Shown here: positions 1 through 6,915 of the stretch, piece after piece | Layout: each line of letters opens with the position of its first letter | How positions within the stretch are numbered: the stretch's first letter is position 1 | Assembly (NCBI GenBank): GCA_025354405.1 | Contig: JANXMY010000081.1 | Location: 1 to 50,633, forward strand | Reading direction: 5' to 3' | DNA: 50,633 nt | DNA from: Armatimonadota bacterium | GTDB taxonomy: Bacteria > Armatimonadota > Armatimonadia > Armatimonadales > Capsulimonadaceae | Notes under the pieces: generated by a model | Told to the model about the DNA's origin: nothing | What the model saw: the letters and a program-made list of their open reading frames with translations, nothing else | Database searches by the model: none | Position numbers and translations under genes: made by a program

Positions 1-5
1 AACCA

Positions 6-34
6 TTGACAAAATGCTCAGATTGTGACATAAT
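6..34 (+). promoter_or_regulatory. Sigma-70-type promoter of the nuo operon
   Basis: A TTGACA -35 box at 6-11 and a CATAAT -10 box at 29-34 are separated by exactly 17 nt. Transcription would start near 41, giving a leader of about 60 nt before nuoA, with an AGAGGA ribosome site just upstream of its ATG. No other equally good promoter was seen before nuoB, so this probably drives the whole nuo operon. Confidence 0.7.
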
Positions 35-102
35 TCACAGAGAGTGTAAAAGCGAATCTTCTTCGTTTTTAATCACCATTTTGTTCTTTAGAAGAGGATC
101 CT

Positions 103-504
103 ATGCTTCCTGTCGCACCGCCGCCCGTGCCATTGCTTTCCGATTATCTTCCGCTGCTGGTTTTGCTGGTGGTTGCGGTACTGCTTGCCGGAACTCTTGT
201 CGGTCTTTCGTGGATCCTCGGTCCTAAGAAGCCGTCTGCCGCTAAACTGGCCCCCTATGAGTGCGGTGTTACCCCGGTCGGCTCGGCGCGTGAGCGGTTT
301 CCGGTGAAATATTATTTGATCGCAATGCTGTTTATCGTGTTCGATATCGAAACGGTATTTTTGTATCCCTGGGCAGTGACATTCACGCGCTGGAGTAGCC
401 ACGCATTGCAGATTTTCAGCCTGATGGAGATGATCGTGTTTATCGTCATCCTTTTCGTCGGGTACATTTACGTTTGGCAGAAAGGCGCTTTCGAATGGGA
501 GTAG
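103..504 (+). CDS. nuoA: NADH-quinone oxidoreductase subunit A
   Basis: Small membrane subunit of respiratory complex I, part of the joint between the hydrophilic arm and the proton-pumping membrane arm. The 133-residue product has three hydrophobic segments (about 13-36, 64-88 and 95-120) and the family hallmarks YECG (about residues 48-51) and the acidic FDIET segment following [12 protein letters not shown]. An AGAGGA ribosome site precedes the ATG. It is the first gene of a complete nuo operon and its 3' end overlaps nuoB by 10 nt, suggesting translational coupling. Confidence 0.95.
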   Translation: MLPVAPPPVPLLSDYLPLLVLLVVAVLLAGTLVGLSWILGPKKPSAAKLAPYECGVTPVGSARERFPVKYYLIAMLFIVFDIETVFLYPWAVTFTRWSSHALQIFSLMEMIVFIVILFVGYIYVWQKGAFEWE

Positions 505-968
505 AACAAAACCTCGGAGTGTTGACCGTACCGCTGAATAAAGTTGTCAACTGGGCACGACGCAACTCAGTCTGGCCTGCGACTTTCGGACTGGCTTGCT
601 GTGCGATTGAAATGATGGGAAGTACGAACTCACGCTACGACCTGGCCCGATTTGGCTCGGAGGCCTTTCGTGCTTCGCCGCGCCAGGCGGACCTGATGAT
701 CGTCGCGGGCCGTGTCTCGAAGAAGATGGCTCCGGTATTGCGGCAGATTTATGACCAGATGCCTGAGCCGAAATGGGTTATCTCGATGGGCGACTGTGCT
801 TCCTGCGGCGGCGTGTTCAATAACTATGCTATTTTGCAGGGTGTCGATCAAATCGTACCCGTGGATATTTATGTTCCCGGCTGCCCGCCCAATCCGGATG
901 CATTGATTTACGCGATCAATCAACTGCAGAAGAAGATCGACCGAGAGCATTTCAGCGACCGCCGATAA
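495..968 (+). CDS. nuoB: NADH-quinone oxidoreductase subunit B
   Basis: Carries the terminal [4Fe-4S] cluster N2 that passes electrons to quinone. The reading frame shows the expected ligands: the tandem Cys pair in LACCAIEMM, the Cys in GDCASCGG and the Cys in VPGCPPNP. I chose ATG 495 (MGVEQNLGV) over an in-frame TTG at 474, because 495 gives the usual family N-terminus and has a purine-rich AGAAAGG upstream. The product is 157 aa, a normal length. It overlaps the end of nuoA and is followed by a 91-nt gap that contains a palindrome. Confidence 0.94.
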   Translation: MGVEQNLGVLTVPLNKVVNWARRNSVWPATFGLACCAIEMMGSTNSRYDLARFGSEAFRASPRQADLMIVAGRVSKKMAPVLRQIYDQMPEPKWVISMGDCASCGGVFNNYAILQGVDQIVPVDIYVPGCPPNPDALIYAINQLQKKIDREHFSDRR

Positions 969-973
969 GACCT

Positions 974-1023
974 AACCCCGGCGTGACCGCCGACCCTTCC
1001 CATTTAGGGAAGGGTGAGGGGTT
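974..1023. repeat. REP-like nested palindrome between nuoB and nuoC
   Basis: The nuoB-nuoC gap holds a hairpin of two 9-nt arms (ACCCTTCCC at 993-1001 and GGGAAGGGT at 1007-1015) around a 5-nt ATTTA loop. It is nested inside a second inverted repeat, AACCCC (974-979) and GGGGTT (1018-1023). No U-tract follows, so it is not an ordinary terminator. The CCCTTCCC/GGGAAGGGTGAGGGG style is typical of dispersed REP-like elements; no second copy is visible in this window. Confidence 0.5.
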
Positions 1024-1059
1024 GGGTTCTGAAAGGCCATTAGAATTTACAGGTGATTT

Positions 1060-1662
1060 ATGGACTATGATGTACGCCTCGGCCTGACGCCGACCGACCT
1101 GCAGCTTCGCGAAATCCAGACCAAGCGTCCCGATGAATGGGTGGATTTGAACCCAGATGACTGCGTTGAGCTTCGCTTGATTCAGGAACAGTTCCCTGGC
1201 TCGGTCGTCCAAACCCGCCTGTTTCGAGGCGAGAAGACCATAGTCATTCGTAAAGATAATATTGTCGGTATCTGTCTTATGCTGCGGGACAGCCCGGAGA
1301 CAAACTACAATTATCTTTCTGACCTCACCTGTTTTGACCGATTGGATATCATGGCAGAGGATGCGGGTGAACTTCGATTCGAGGTTATCTATAACCTATA
1401 CTCGATGGGAACATTCCAGCGTCTGCGGCTGAAGGCTCAGGTAGACGAAGACGACGCTGCTATTGATACGGTCGAGATTATCTGGCCGAATGCCAATTGG
1501 AATGAGCGCGAAGTCTACGATATGTTCGGGATCTCGTTCAACAATCATTCAGATATGCGCCGCATCTTGATGCCGGACGATTGGATTGGTCATCCGCTTC
1601 GAAAAGACTTTCCCCTGGGCGGCGAAGAGATCGAGTTTACACATAACGTTCGAGCGCAATAG
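1060..1662 (+). CDS. nuoC: NADH-quinone oxidoreductase subunit C
   Basis: The 30-kDa-type subunit of the hydrophilic arm that packs against NuoD near the quinone site. The 200-aa product has the family signature in its C-terminal part: a NWNEREVYDMFGI segment (about 146-158) followed by RRILMPDDWIGHPLRKDFP (about 168-186). It is separate from nuoD, not fused to it as in enterobacteria. An AGGTG ribosome site precedes the ATG, and the gene ends 12 nt before nuoD. Confidence 0.94.
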   Translation: MDYDVRLGLTPTDLQLREIQTKRPDEWVDLNPDDCVELRLIQEQFPGSVVQTRLFRGEKTIVIRKDNIVGICLMLRDSPETNYNYLSDLTCFDRLDIMAEDAGELRFEVIYNLYSMGTFQRLRLKAQVDEDDAAIDTVEIIWPNANWNEREVYDMFGISFNNHSDMRRILMPDDWIGHPLRKDFPLGGEEIEFTHNVRAQ

Positions 1663-1674
1663 AAAGAGCAAGCT

Positions 1675-2928
1675 ATGGCTATCATAGAGCGAGAGCTGAC
1701 TGAAAAACCGCTGGTGCAGCGAATGGGAGTCGGGATAGACTCTGAAATTGTCCAGACCGACGACGGCGACCGGATGATCGTTAACATGGGGCCACAGCAC
1801 CCTTCCACGCATGGTGTTCTGCGCCTGGTGGTCGAGCTGGACGGCGAAAATGTGATGAAGGCCACGCCTCATATCGGCTATCTCCATACGGGTCTTGAAA
1901 AGACCATGGAGAATATGACCTATTACAAAGCACTGACTATCACCGACCGTGAAGATTATCTGTCTAACCTGATGAATAATCTGGCCTACTCGATGGCGGT
2001 TGAGAAGCTGATTGACTGCGAAATCCCGCCACGCGCGCAGCGCCTGCGTCTCATTCTGAACGAACTGGAACGGATCGCGTCGCACCTGCTCTGGCTGGGC
2101 ACGCATGCTCTGGACATCGGGGCAATGACCCTTTTCTTTTACACCTGGCGTGAGCGTGATGCCATTCTGGACATGAAAGAAATGATGTCAGGGGTCCGTA
2201 TGATGACTTCCTGGATCTGTCCCGGCGGTTTGCGCGGCGATATGCCGGAAGGTTGGTTTCACAAGGTCAACCGTTTCGTGGCGGATTTCCCGCGTCGCTT
2301 GGACGAGTACAATCGCCTCATTGCAAAGAACCCGATTTTTATCGAGCGGCTCTCGGGTGTCGGCATCATCTCCGCGGAAGATGCTGTGGCCTGGGGTTTA
2401 AGTGGTCCGTCTCTGCGCGGCTCCGGCGTTGCCTGGGACATACGTAAGGCAAACCCATACACGGGCTACGATGAGTTTGATTTCGACATCCCGACGGGCA
2501 CAAAGGGCGACGTTTACGACCGCTTTCTTTGCCGTATGGAAGAGATGAAGCAGAGTCAGCGGATTCTCGTGCAGGCTTTGAAGAATGTTCCCGGTGGCCC
2601 AGTGATGACCAGTGACCGAAAGATCGCTCCGCCGCCGAGGGCCGAGCTGGACACATCGATGGAATCACTCATCCACCACTTTAAGCTGTTCACGGAAGGG
2701 TATCACCCGCCCATCGGCGAGGCCTACGCTGCCGTTGAAAGTGCCCGTGGCGAGAAGGGTTATTACATCTACAGCGACGGCTCAAACAAGCCGGCTCGTG
2801 TGAAGATCAAAGGCCCATCTTTTAATAATCTGCAGGCGCTCCCCAAGATGGCGGAAGGCCGGATGATCGCTGATGTCGTTGCCATCATCGGTTCCATCGA
2901 CATTGTTCTGGGTGATATTGACCGCTAA
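1675..2928 (+). CDS. nuoD: NADH-quinone oxidoreductase subunit D
   Basis: The 49-kDa-type subunit, related to the large subunit of NiFe hydrogenases, which forms the quinone-binding cavity with NuoB. The 417-aa product carries MGPQHPSTHG at about residues 38-47, HIGYLHTGLEK (about 66-76) and the C-terminal end on ...DIVLGDIDR expected for the family. The first ~25 residues are a variable extension. No hydrogenase metal-binding cysteines are present, as expected. It sits 12 nt after nuoC and 21 nt before nuoE. Confidence 0.95.
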   Translation: MAIIERELTEKPLVQRMGVGIDSEIVQTDDGDRMIVNMGPQHPSTHGVLRLVVELDGENVMKATPHIGYLHTGLEKTMENMTYYKALTITDREDYLSNLMNNLAYSMAVEKLIDCEIPPRAQRLRLILNELERIASHLLWLGTHALDIGAMTLFFYTWRERDAILDMKEMMSGVRMMTSWICPGGLRGDMPEGWFHKVNRFVADFPRRLDEYNRLIAKNPIFIERLSGVGIISAEDAVAWGLSGPSLRGSGVAWDIRKANPYTGYDEFDFDIPTGTKGDVYDRFLCRMEEMKQSQRILVQALKNVPGGPVMTSDRKIAPPPRAELDTSMESLIHHFKLFTEGYHPPIGEAYAAVESARGEKGYYIYSDGSNKPARVKIKGPSFNNLQALPKMAEGRMIADVVAIIGSIDIVLGDIDR

Positions 2929-2949
2929 ACTGATAGTGAAGAGAAGCCT

Positions 2950-3423
2950 ATGTTTACTGAAGAAGTGCTGAAGAAGCTGGATGCGATCGTCCAAAAGTAT
3001 CCCACCAAAAAAGCTGCCCTGCTGCCTGCCCTCTGGCTGGCGCAAGAGGAGAATGATGGCTGGATTCCGCGCGAGGCGATGAAAGACATCGCTGATTTTC
3101 TGGAGCTTGCTCCGGCGGAAGTTGAGGGTGTGGCGACATTCTACACGATGTACAACAAAGTCCCCATCGGCAAGCATCATCTGGAAGTCTGCCACAATAT
3201 CGTTTGTATGGCGGTCGGTGCCGATGCACTGATCGATCATATCGGCGAGAGATTGGGGATAGACAAGGGCGCGACGACGGCAGACCGGAAATTCACACTG
3301 AACGGTGCCGAATGTCTTGGAGCCTGTGCAAATGCTCCCTGCATGATGGTTGGCGGCACCTATTACGAAGACCTAGACTTTGCAAAAACTGACAAGATAT
3401 TGGACGAGCTGGCGAAGAATTAA
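2950..3423 (+). CDS. nuoE: NADH-quinone oxidoreductase subunit E
   Basis: The 24-kDa-type thioredoxin-like subunit with the [2Fe-2S] cluster N1a. The 157-aa protein has the four ligands as CHNIVC (Cys-x4-Cys, near residues 82-87) and CLGACANAPC (near 120-129), plus the family helical N-terminal part with ALLPALWLAQEENDGWI. A GAAGAGAAG stretch serves as ribosome site. In most nuo operons nuoF follows directly; here two unrelated small genes (3435-4189) intervene. Confidence 0.94.
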   Translation: MFTEEVLKKLDAIVQKYPTKKAALLPALWLAQEENDGWIPREAMKDIADFLELAPAEVEGVATFYTMYNKVPIGKHHLEVCHNIVCMAVGADALIDHIGERLGIDKGATTADRKFTLNGAECLGACANAPCMMVGGTYYEDLDFAKTDKILDELAKN

Positions 3424-3434
3424 CACGACATGCC

Positions 3435-3731
3435 ATGACCGAAGAAGAACTCGTCGGGATATGGATTGTTGACCCAGTTGGAAGAACACGTCTTGCCGCT
3501 GTGGAGCAACACTTTGAAAAACACAAGTCCCAACTTGGTGCGACAAGCATCGAGCAGTACGTGAGACAAGCAGTCAGCTTTCGGGAAGAGGCCAAAAAGC
3601 GGAACGGGGCTGGCAAGGTAGTTGTAGGCCGTACTCCTGGAGTTCGCAGCTGGAAAAAACTGGGGCGGTTTATACATCTGGCGCCGAATGACGAAATTGT
3701 CTCTTTTGGTGTGGTCATTACGATAGAATAA
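3435..3731 (+). CDS. Toxin-like small protein inserted between nuoE and nuoF
   Basis: A 98-aa product with no relation to complex I. Seen: an HFEKH motif (His26, His30), then LGATSIEQYV (about 34-43), a basic middle and a C-terminal strand pattern GRFIHLAPNDEIVSFG (about 77-92). From memory, an H-x3-H motif followed by a GA-S-EEY-type helix and an N-x-I-V-S-F-G-like strand resembles the small RNase-like (BECR-fold) C-terminal toxin domains of polymorphic toxins and phage-type nucleases. That is inference from pattern only. The stop codon overlaps the next start by 1 nt, as in toxin-antitoxin or toxin-immunity pairs. No secretion or delivery domain is attached. It could instead be an uncharacterised conserved small protein. 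Confidence 0.6.
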   Translation: MTEEELVGIWIVDPVGRTRLAAVEQHFEKHKSQLGATSIEQYVRQAVSFREEAKKRNGAGKVVVGRTPGVRSWKKLGRFIHLAPNDEIVSFGVVITIE

Positions 3732-4189
3732 TGTCTCTATATACTAGCCAAATACTGACAGACCAAATTTATGCACTCAGCGATAAATTGGGTGGTTTAT
3801 TTCCATATGACGACTGCAATCGGCTGTTTACTCAGATACGAGAAGCGGTCACAGTGCAAGCCGACAAAAAGTATGGCGATTTGATACCGGATCTAGATGA
3901 GTACTTTTATCTCGTTGAATCACACTCTAGGGGAGTCGCCAATCTCGTAAACTGGCCTAGTTCAGAGCTATCTATTTCACAGAAGCTGTTAAAAAACTCT
4001 TTTTTTCAGACTCACACCAGATATAGAGATGTAGAATGGATGATAAACGAGATAAACACTCCTCGCTTACACCAGTTGCTAACGGTGAGCAATGAACTTC
4101 GCAGCATGTTGCAAAAGCTTATTATTGACACGATTGAAGAGAGCAAGCGTATCAATTTGATACGTCAAGAAGAATTTCTATACGCTTAG
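3731..4189 (+). CDS. Unknown protein, putative antitoxin/immunity partner
   Basis: A 152-aa product that I do not recognise. It is predicted to be soluble and mostly alpha-helical, with no signal peptide, membrane segment or cysteine-rich motif. It is translationally coupled to the upstream toxin-like gene through a TAATG overlap and ends 16 nt before nuoF. Its composition is visibly AT-richer than the nuo genes (runs such as TCTCTATATACTAG, many AAA/ATA/TTA codons), which suggests separate origin. The partner role is inferred only from gene order and coupling. Confidence 0.6.
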   Translation: MSLYTSQILTDQIYALSDKLGGLFPYDDCNRLFTQIREAVTVQADKKYGDLIPDLDEYFYLVESHSRGVANLVNWPSSELSISQKLLKNSFFQTHTRYRDVEWMINEINTPRLHQLLTVSNELRSMLQKLIIDTIEESKRINLIRQEEFLYA

Positions 4190-4205
4190 AAAGCCAAAAA
4201 ATCAG

Positions 4206-5555
4206 ATGGCAACCGAACAAGTCAAATTTCTTTTTAAGTACCGAGATGTCGAAAACTATGACGACATGGAAGTGTACCTGAAGCACGAAGGGTACGACGC
4301 TCTGCGCAAAGCTCTCACGATGGACCAGGATGCGATCATCAACGAGATCAAGCTTTCAGGTCTGCGTGGACGGGGTGGGGCGGGCTTTCCGACCTTCATT
4401 AAGTGGAATGGGATTCCGAAAAATTGGGATCAGCCGCATTATCTGGTTGTCAATGCTGATGAAGGCGAGCCCGGCACGGCTAAAGACCGGGACCTGATGA
4501 ATCACATGCCGCATATGCTGGTAGAAGGCTGTATTATTGCCGCCTATGCCATCCGCGCAAAGGTCTGCTATATCTACGTTCGTGGCGAGTATATGCAGCC
4601 GGCACGGCAGGTGGAAAAGGCGATCAAGCAGGCGTATGACAAGGGCTTCCTCGGAAAGAACATTCTGGGCAGCGGCTTCGATCTGGATATTCATGTGCAT
4701 ATGGGAGCAGGCTCATATGAGTGCGGCGAGGAAACTGCGCTGATGTCATCGCTGATGGGCGAGCGCGGGATGCCCCGGCACAAGCCTCCGGCGGCACCCT
4801 TGCCGGTCATCAGTGGCGTCTGGAAATCTCCGACAATCGTCAACAATGTCGAGACGATTGCCACTGCGGTCCCGATCATTAATGTCGGCGGTGCTGAGTA
4901 TGGCAAGTACGGAACTGGAACCCCCGGGCAGGGCCCAGCCTCGCGCGGAACCAAGCTGGTGACAGTCTCGGGCCATGTTAACAAGCCAGGAAACATCGAG
5001 ATCGTTCTCGGTACACCAATTCGCGAGATTATCGATGATATCTGTGGCGGCATGAAGGACGGTATTCCGTTCAAGTTCATGATTCCTGGCGGGTCGTCGG
5101 TCCCGATGCTGATCGAGGATGCACTGGACACCCCGTATGACTATGAGTCTCTGGCGAAAGTCGGCTCGGCCCTTGGCTCGGGCGGCCTGATGATTTACAA
5201 TCAGACTGTGAGTGTTCCGGCCATGATGACAAGGCTGATGCATTTCTACGCTCATGAGTCTTGTGGCAAGTGTACACCCTGCCGCGAAGGGACGAGCTGG
5301 CTGGTTAAGATCCACGACCGGATCATGGCGGGCGGTGGACGCTACGAGGATATCGATATTCTCAGCGACATCTGCAACAACATGATGGGCCGCTCTTTCT
5401 GTCCGCTGGCCGATGCGGCCGCCTGGCCTCTGGTCGGACCGAGTGGAACCGGTGGTGCGCTGAAGTACTTCCGGCATGAGTATGAAGAGCTGGTTCGTAA
5501 CGGTGCCGGTGGCCGGAAGCGTGCCTTCTCTCCTCTGCAGATGGCGGCCGTTTAA
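4206..5555 (+). CDS. nuoF: NADH-quinone oxidoreductase subunit F
   Basis: The 51-kDa-type subunit that binds NADH and FMN and carries [4Fe-4S] cluster N3. The 449-aa product shows the glycine-rich FMN/NAD motif GLRGRGGAGFPT (about residues 52-63), NADEGEPGTAKDR (about 87-99), SYECGEETAL (about 171-180) and the cluster ligands in ESCGKCTPCREG (about 352-363) plus a distal Cys in SFCPLAD. Its ribosome site is poor (only GAAAG-type purines), possibly because the inserted pair separated it from its original upstream context. Confidence 0.96.
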   Translation: MATEQVKFLFKYRDVENYDDMEVYLKHEGYDALRKALTMDQDAIINEIKLSGLRGRGGAGFPTFIKWNGIPKNWDQPHYLVVNADEGEPGTAKDRDLMNHMPHMLVEGCIIAAYAIRAKVCYIYVRGEYMQPARQVEKAIKQAYDKGFLGKNILGSGFDLDIHVHMGAGSYECGEETALMSSLMGERGMPRHKPPAAPLPVISGVWKSPTIVNNVETIATAVPIINVGGAEYGKYGTGTPGQGPASRGTKLVTVSGHVNKPGNIEIVLGTPIREIIDDICGGMKDGIPFKFMIPGGSSVPMLIEDALDTPYDYESLAKVGSALGSGGLMIYNQTVSVPAMMTRLMHFYAHESCGKCTPCREGTSWLVKIHDRIMAGGGRYEDIDILSDICNNMMGRSFCPLADAAAWPLVGPSGTGGALKYFRHEYEELVRNGAGGRKRAFSPLQMAAV

Positions 5556-5566
5556 GGCGAACAACT

Positions 5567-6403
5567 ATGGTCACGACGCAGGATAAAAAGTTCTACGCAG
5601 ACAACGGCTACGCAGTGGTCCGGGGGGTTTTCTCCCCGGACGAATGCGCCGTCTACCGAGATCACTTTATGTCATTGCGTGCGGAAGGCTCGAAGCCTGG
5701 TGACATGGTGGCGGACACTCTGAAGCTGAGCGACCCTCTGAAGTCATTTCCGCGCATGATTCACATGCACCGCTGGGATGCGAGTTCTCTGAACTGGATG
5801 CTGGACCCGCGTCTGGAAGAGTGCCTGACCGCTTTTCTCGGGACAGAGCCGCTGGCAGTGCAGACAATGCTGTATTTCAAGCCCGCCGGAGCACGGGGAC
5901 AGGCACTGCATCAAGATAACTTTTACCTGCGTGCACAGCCTGGCACCTGCATGGCGGCCTGGATGGCCCTGGACGATTGCGACGAAGAAAATGGCTGTAT
6001 GCGAATCGTTCCCGGCAGCCATGAGTGGCCCGTTCTGTGTACGACCGAAGCGGATACCGAAGCAAGCTTTACAAACGTGACGGTGCCATTGCCGGAGGGT
6101 ATGGAAGCGGCTCCGGTGGCGATGAGAGCCGGCGACGTGCTGTTCTTTAACGGCTCCGTTGTTCATGGCAGCTACCCAAATGTATCGAAAGACCGTTTCC
6201 GCCGAGCGCTCATCGGGCACTACATTGAGAGCCGGGCGGAGCGTGTCGCGGAATTTGATCAGCCGGTGCTTCGGATGGACGGCACGGCTTTCGCGATCGA
6301 AGGCGTGGAAGAGGGTGGCCCCTGCGGGGTCTGGGTAGACAACTCCGGCAAAAGCGAGATTGAAATTGTGGGCCGACAGGCCGTCGCCGTTGGCCATGAG
6401 TAG
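5567..6403 (+). CDS. Phytanoyl-CoA dioxygenase (PhyH) family protein
   Basis: A 278-aa Fe(II)/2-oxoglutarate-dependent oxygenase of the PhyH fold. The double-stranded beta-helix metal triad is visible as HQD (His115, Asp117) and His200 in VVHGS, with a basic cluster (Arg210, Arg212, Arg213) placed to bind 2-oxoglutarate. These residues suggest an active hydroxylase; the substrate cannot be read from the sequence. It starts 11 nt after nuoF with an AAGGCG ribosome site, so it is probably co-transcribed with the nuo operon, an unusual location. Base composition resembles the neighbouring nuo genes. Confidence 0.85.
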   Translation: MVTTQDKKFYADNGYAVVRGVFSPDECAVYRDHFMSLRAEGSKPGDMVADTLKLSDPLKSFPRMIHMHRWDASSLNWMLDPRLEECLTAFLGTEPLAVQTMLYFKPAGARGQALHQDNFYLRAQPGTCMAAWMALDDCDEENGCMRIVPGSHEWPVLCTTEADTEASFTNVTVPLPEGMEAAPVAMRAGDVLFFNGSVVHGSYPNVSKDRFRRALIGHYIESRAERVAEFDQPVLRMDGTAFAIEGVEEGGPCGVWVDNSGKSEIEIVGRQAVAVGHE

Positions 6404-6421
6404 CGACGTGAGGGCTAAGCG

Positions 6422-6625
6422 CTGAAGTCAGATTACCAGTATGTCGTGAACACTGCGGGCGAGACAGCAGGCGTGCTTTTGTCTCCTAAAGCATTCGAGG
6501 CATACGAAGAATATTTGATAGATCAGGCGATTGCTCAGGCGGCACGTGATAGCAAGGACGAAGTGGGCCGCCCTCTAGACGATTTTCTAGCGTAATTGCG
6601 TCATGAAGGCGAGATTGATGTATAA
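6422..6625 (+). pseudogene. Broken RelB/Phd-type antitoxin remnant
   Basis: The frame from 6422 reads KSDYQYVVNTAGETAGVLLS... then EEYLIDQAI and GRPLDDFLA, a typical small antitoxin sequence with an N-terminal Phd/RelB-like DNA-binding strand and helix. There is no ATG; the frame opens directly after a TAA at 6416-6418, with only CTG or an internal GTG as candidate starts. A TAA at 6593-6595 interrupts it. Past this stop the same frame continues LRHEGEIDV and ends at TAA 6623-6625, overlapping the toxin start at 6618 exactly as intact pairs do. GAA to TAA is the simplest origin of the stop. Confidence 0.65.
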
Positions 6626-6872
6626 AGTCATTCTCTCAGCCCGCATTGAGAAACCTTTGCGGTCATTTGAGAGAAGCCTGAAAAACCGCATTTTGTCGGC
6701 ACTCATTGCACTCGCGACAGATCCACGGCCACCGGGCTGCATCAAGATTAAAAGTGAAGATGGAGTTTGGCGTATTCGAGTTTGAGATTACCGAATTGGT
6801 TAATTGATTGACGATTCGGCACTGACGCGCACAGTCGTGCGCATTGGAAATCGAAGCGACTTCTACGACTAA
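6618..6872 (+). pseudogene. RelE-family toxin pseudogene with two in-frame stops
   Basis: From ATG 6618 the frame reads MYKVILSARIEKPLRSF, then DPRPPGCIKIK and EDGVWRIRV, the usual RelE/ParE-type mRNA interferase core. It hits TGA at 6783-6785. Without changing frame it continues DYRIG, meets TAA at 6801-6803, and then reads LIDDSALTRTVVRIGNRSDFYD to a TAA at 6870-6872. Intact relatives have a Gly at the first stop (GGA to TGA) and usually a Tyr at the second. Full length would be 84 aa, normal for RelE. The toxin is therefore inactivated by substitutions, not frameshift. A sequencing artefact is unlikely to yield three stops in two genes. Confidence 0.75.
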
Positions 6873-6915
6873 GAGTTAAGACCTCCGGCGGAATTAGAGT
6901 ACAAGAGTAACAAGT

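Noticed and set aside
4746-5564. Long reverse-strand open frame (272 codons) over nuoF
   Set aside because: It is antisense to a strongly conserved gene with intact motifs, and the translation is low-complexity and Arg-rich with no recognisable domain.
6783-6803. Stop codon readthrough or recoding of the RelE toxin
   Set aside because: Stops are of two kinds (TGA and TAA), the partner gene is broken too and lacks a start, and no recoding signal is visible; decay is simpler.
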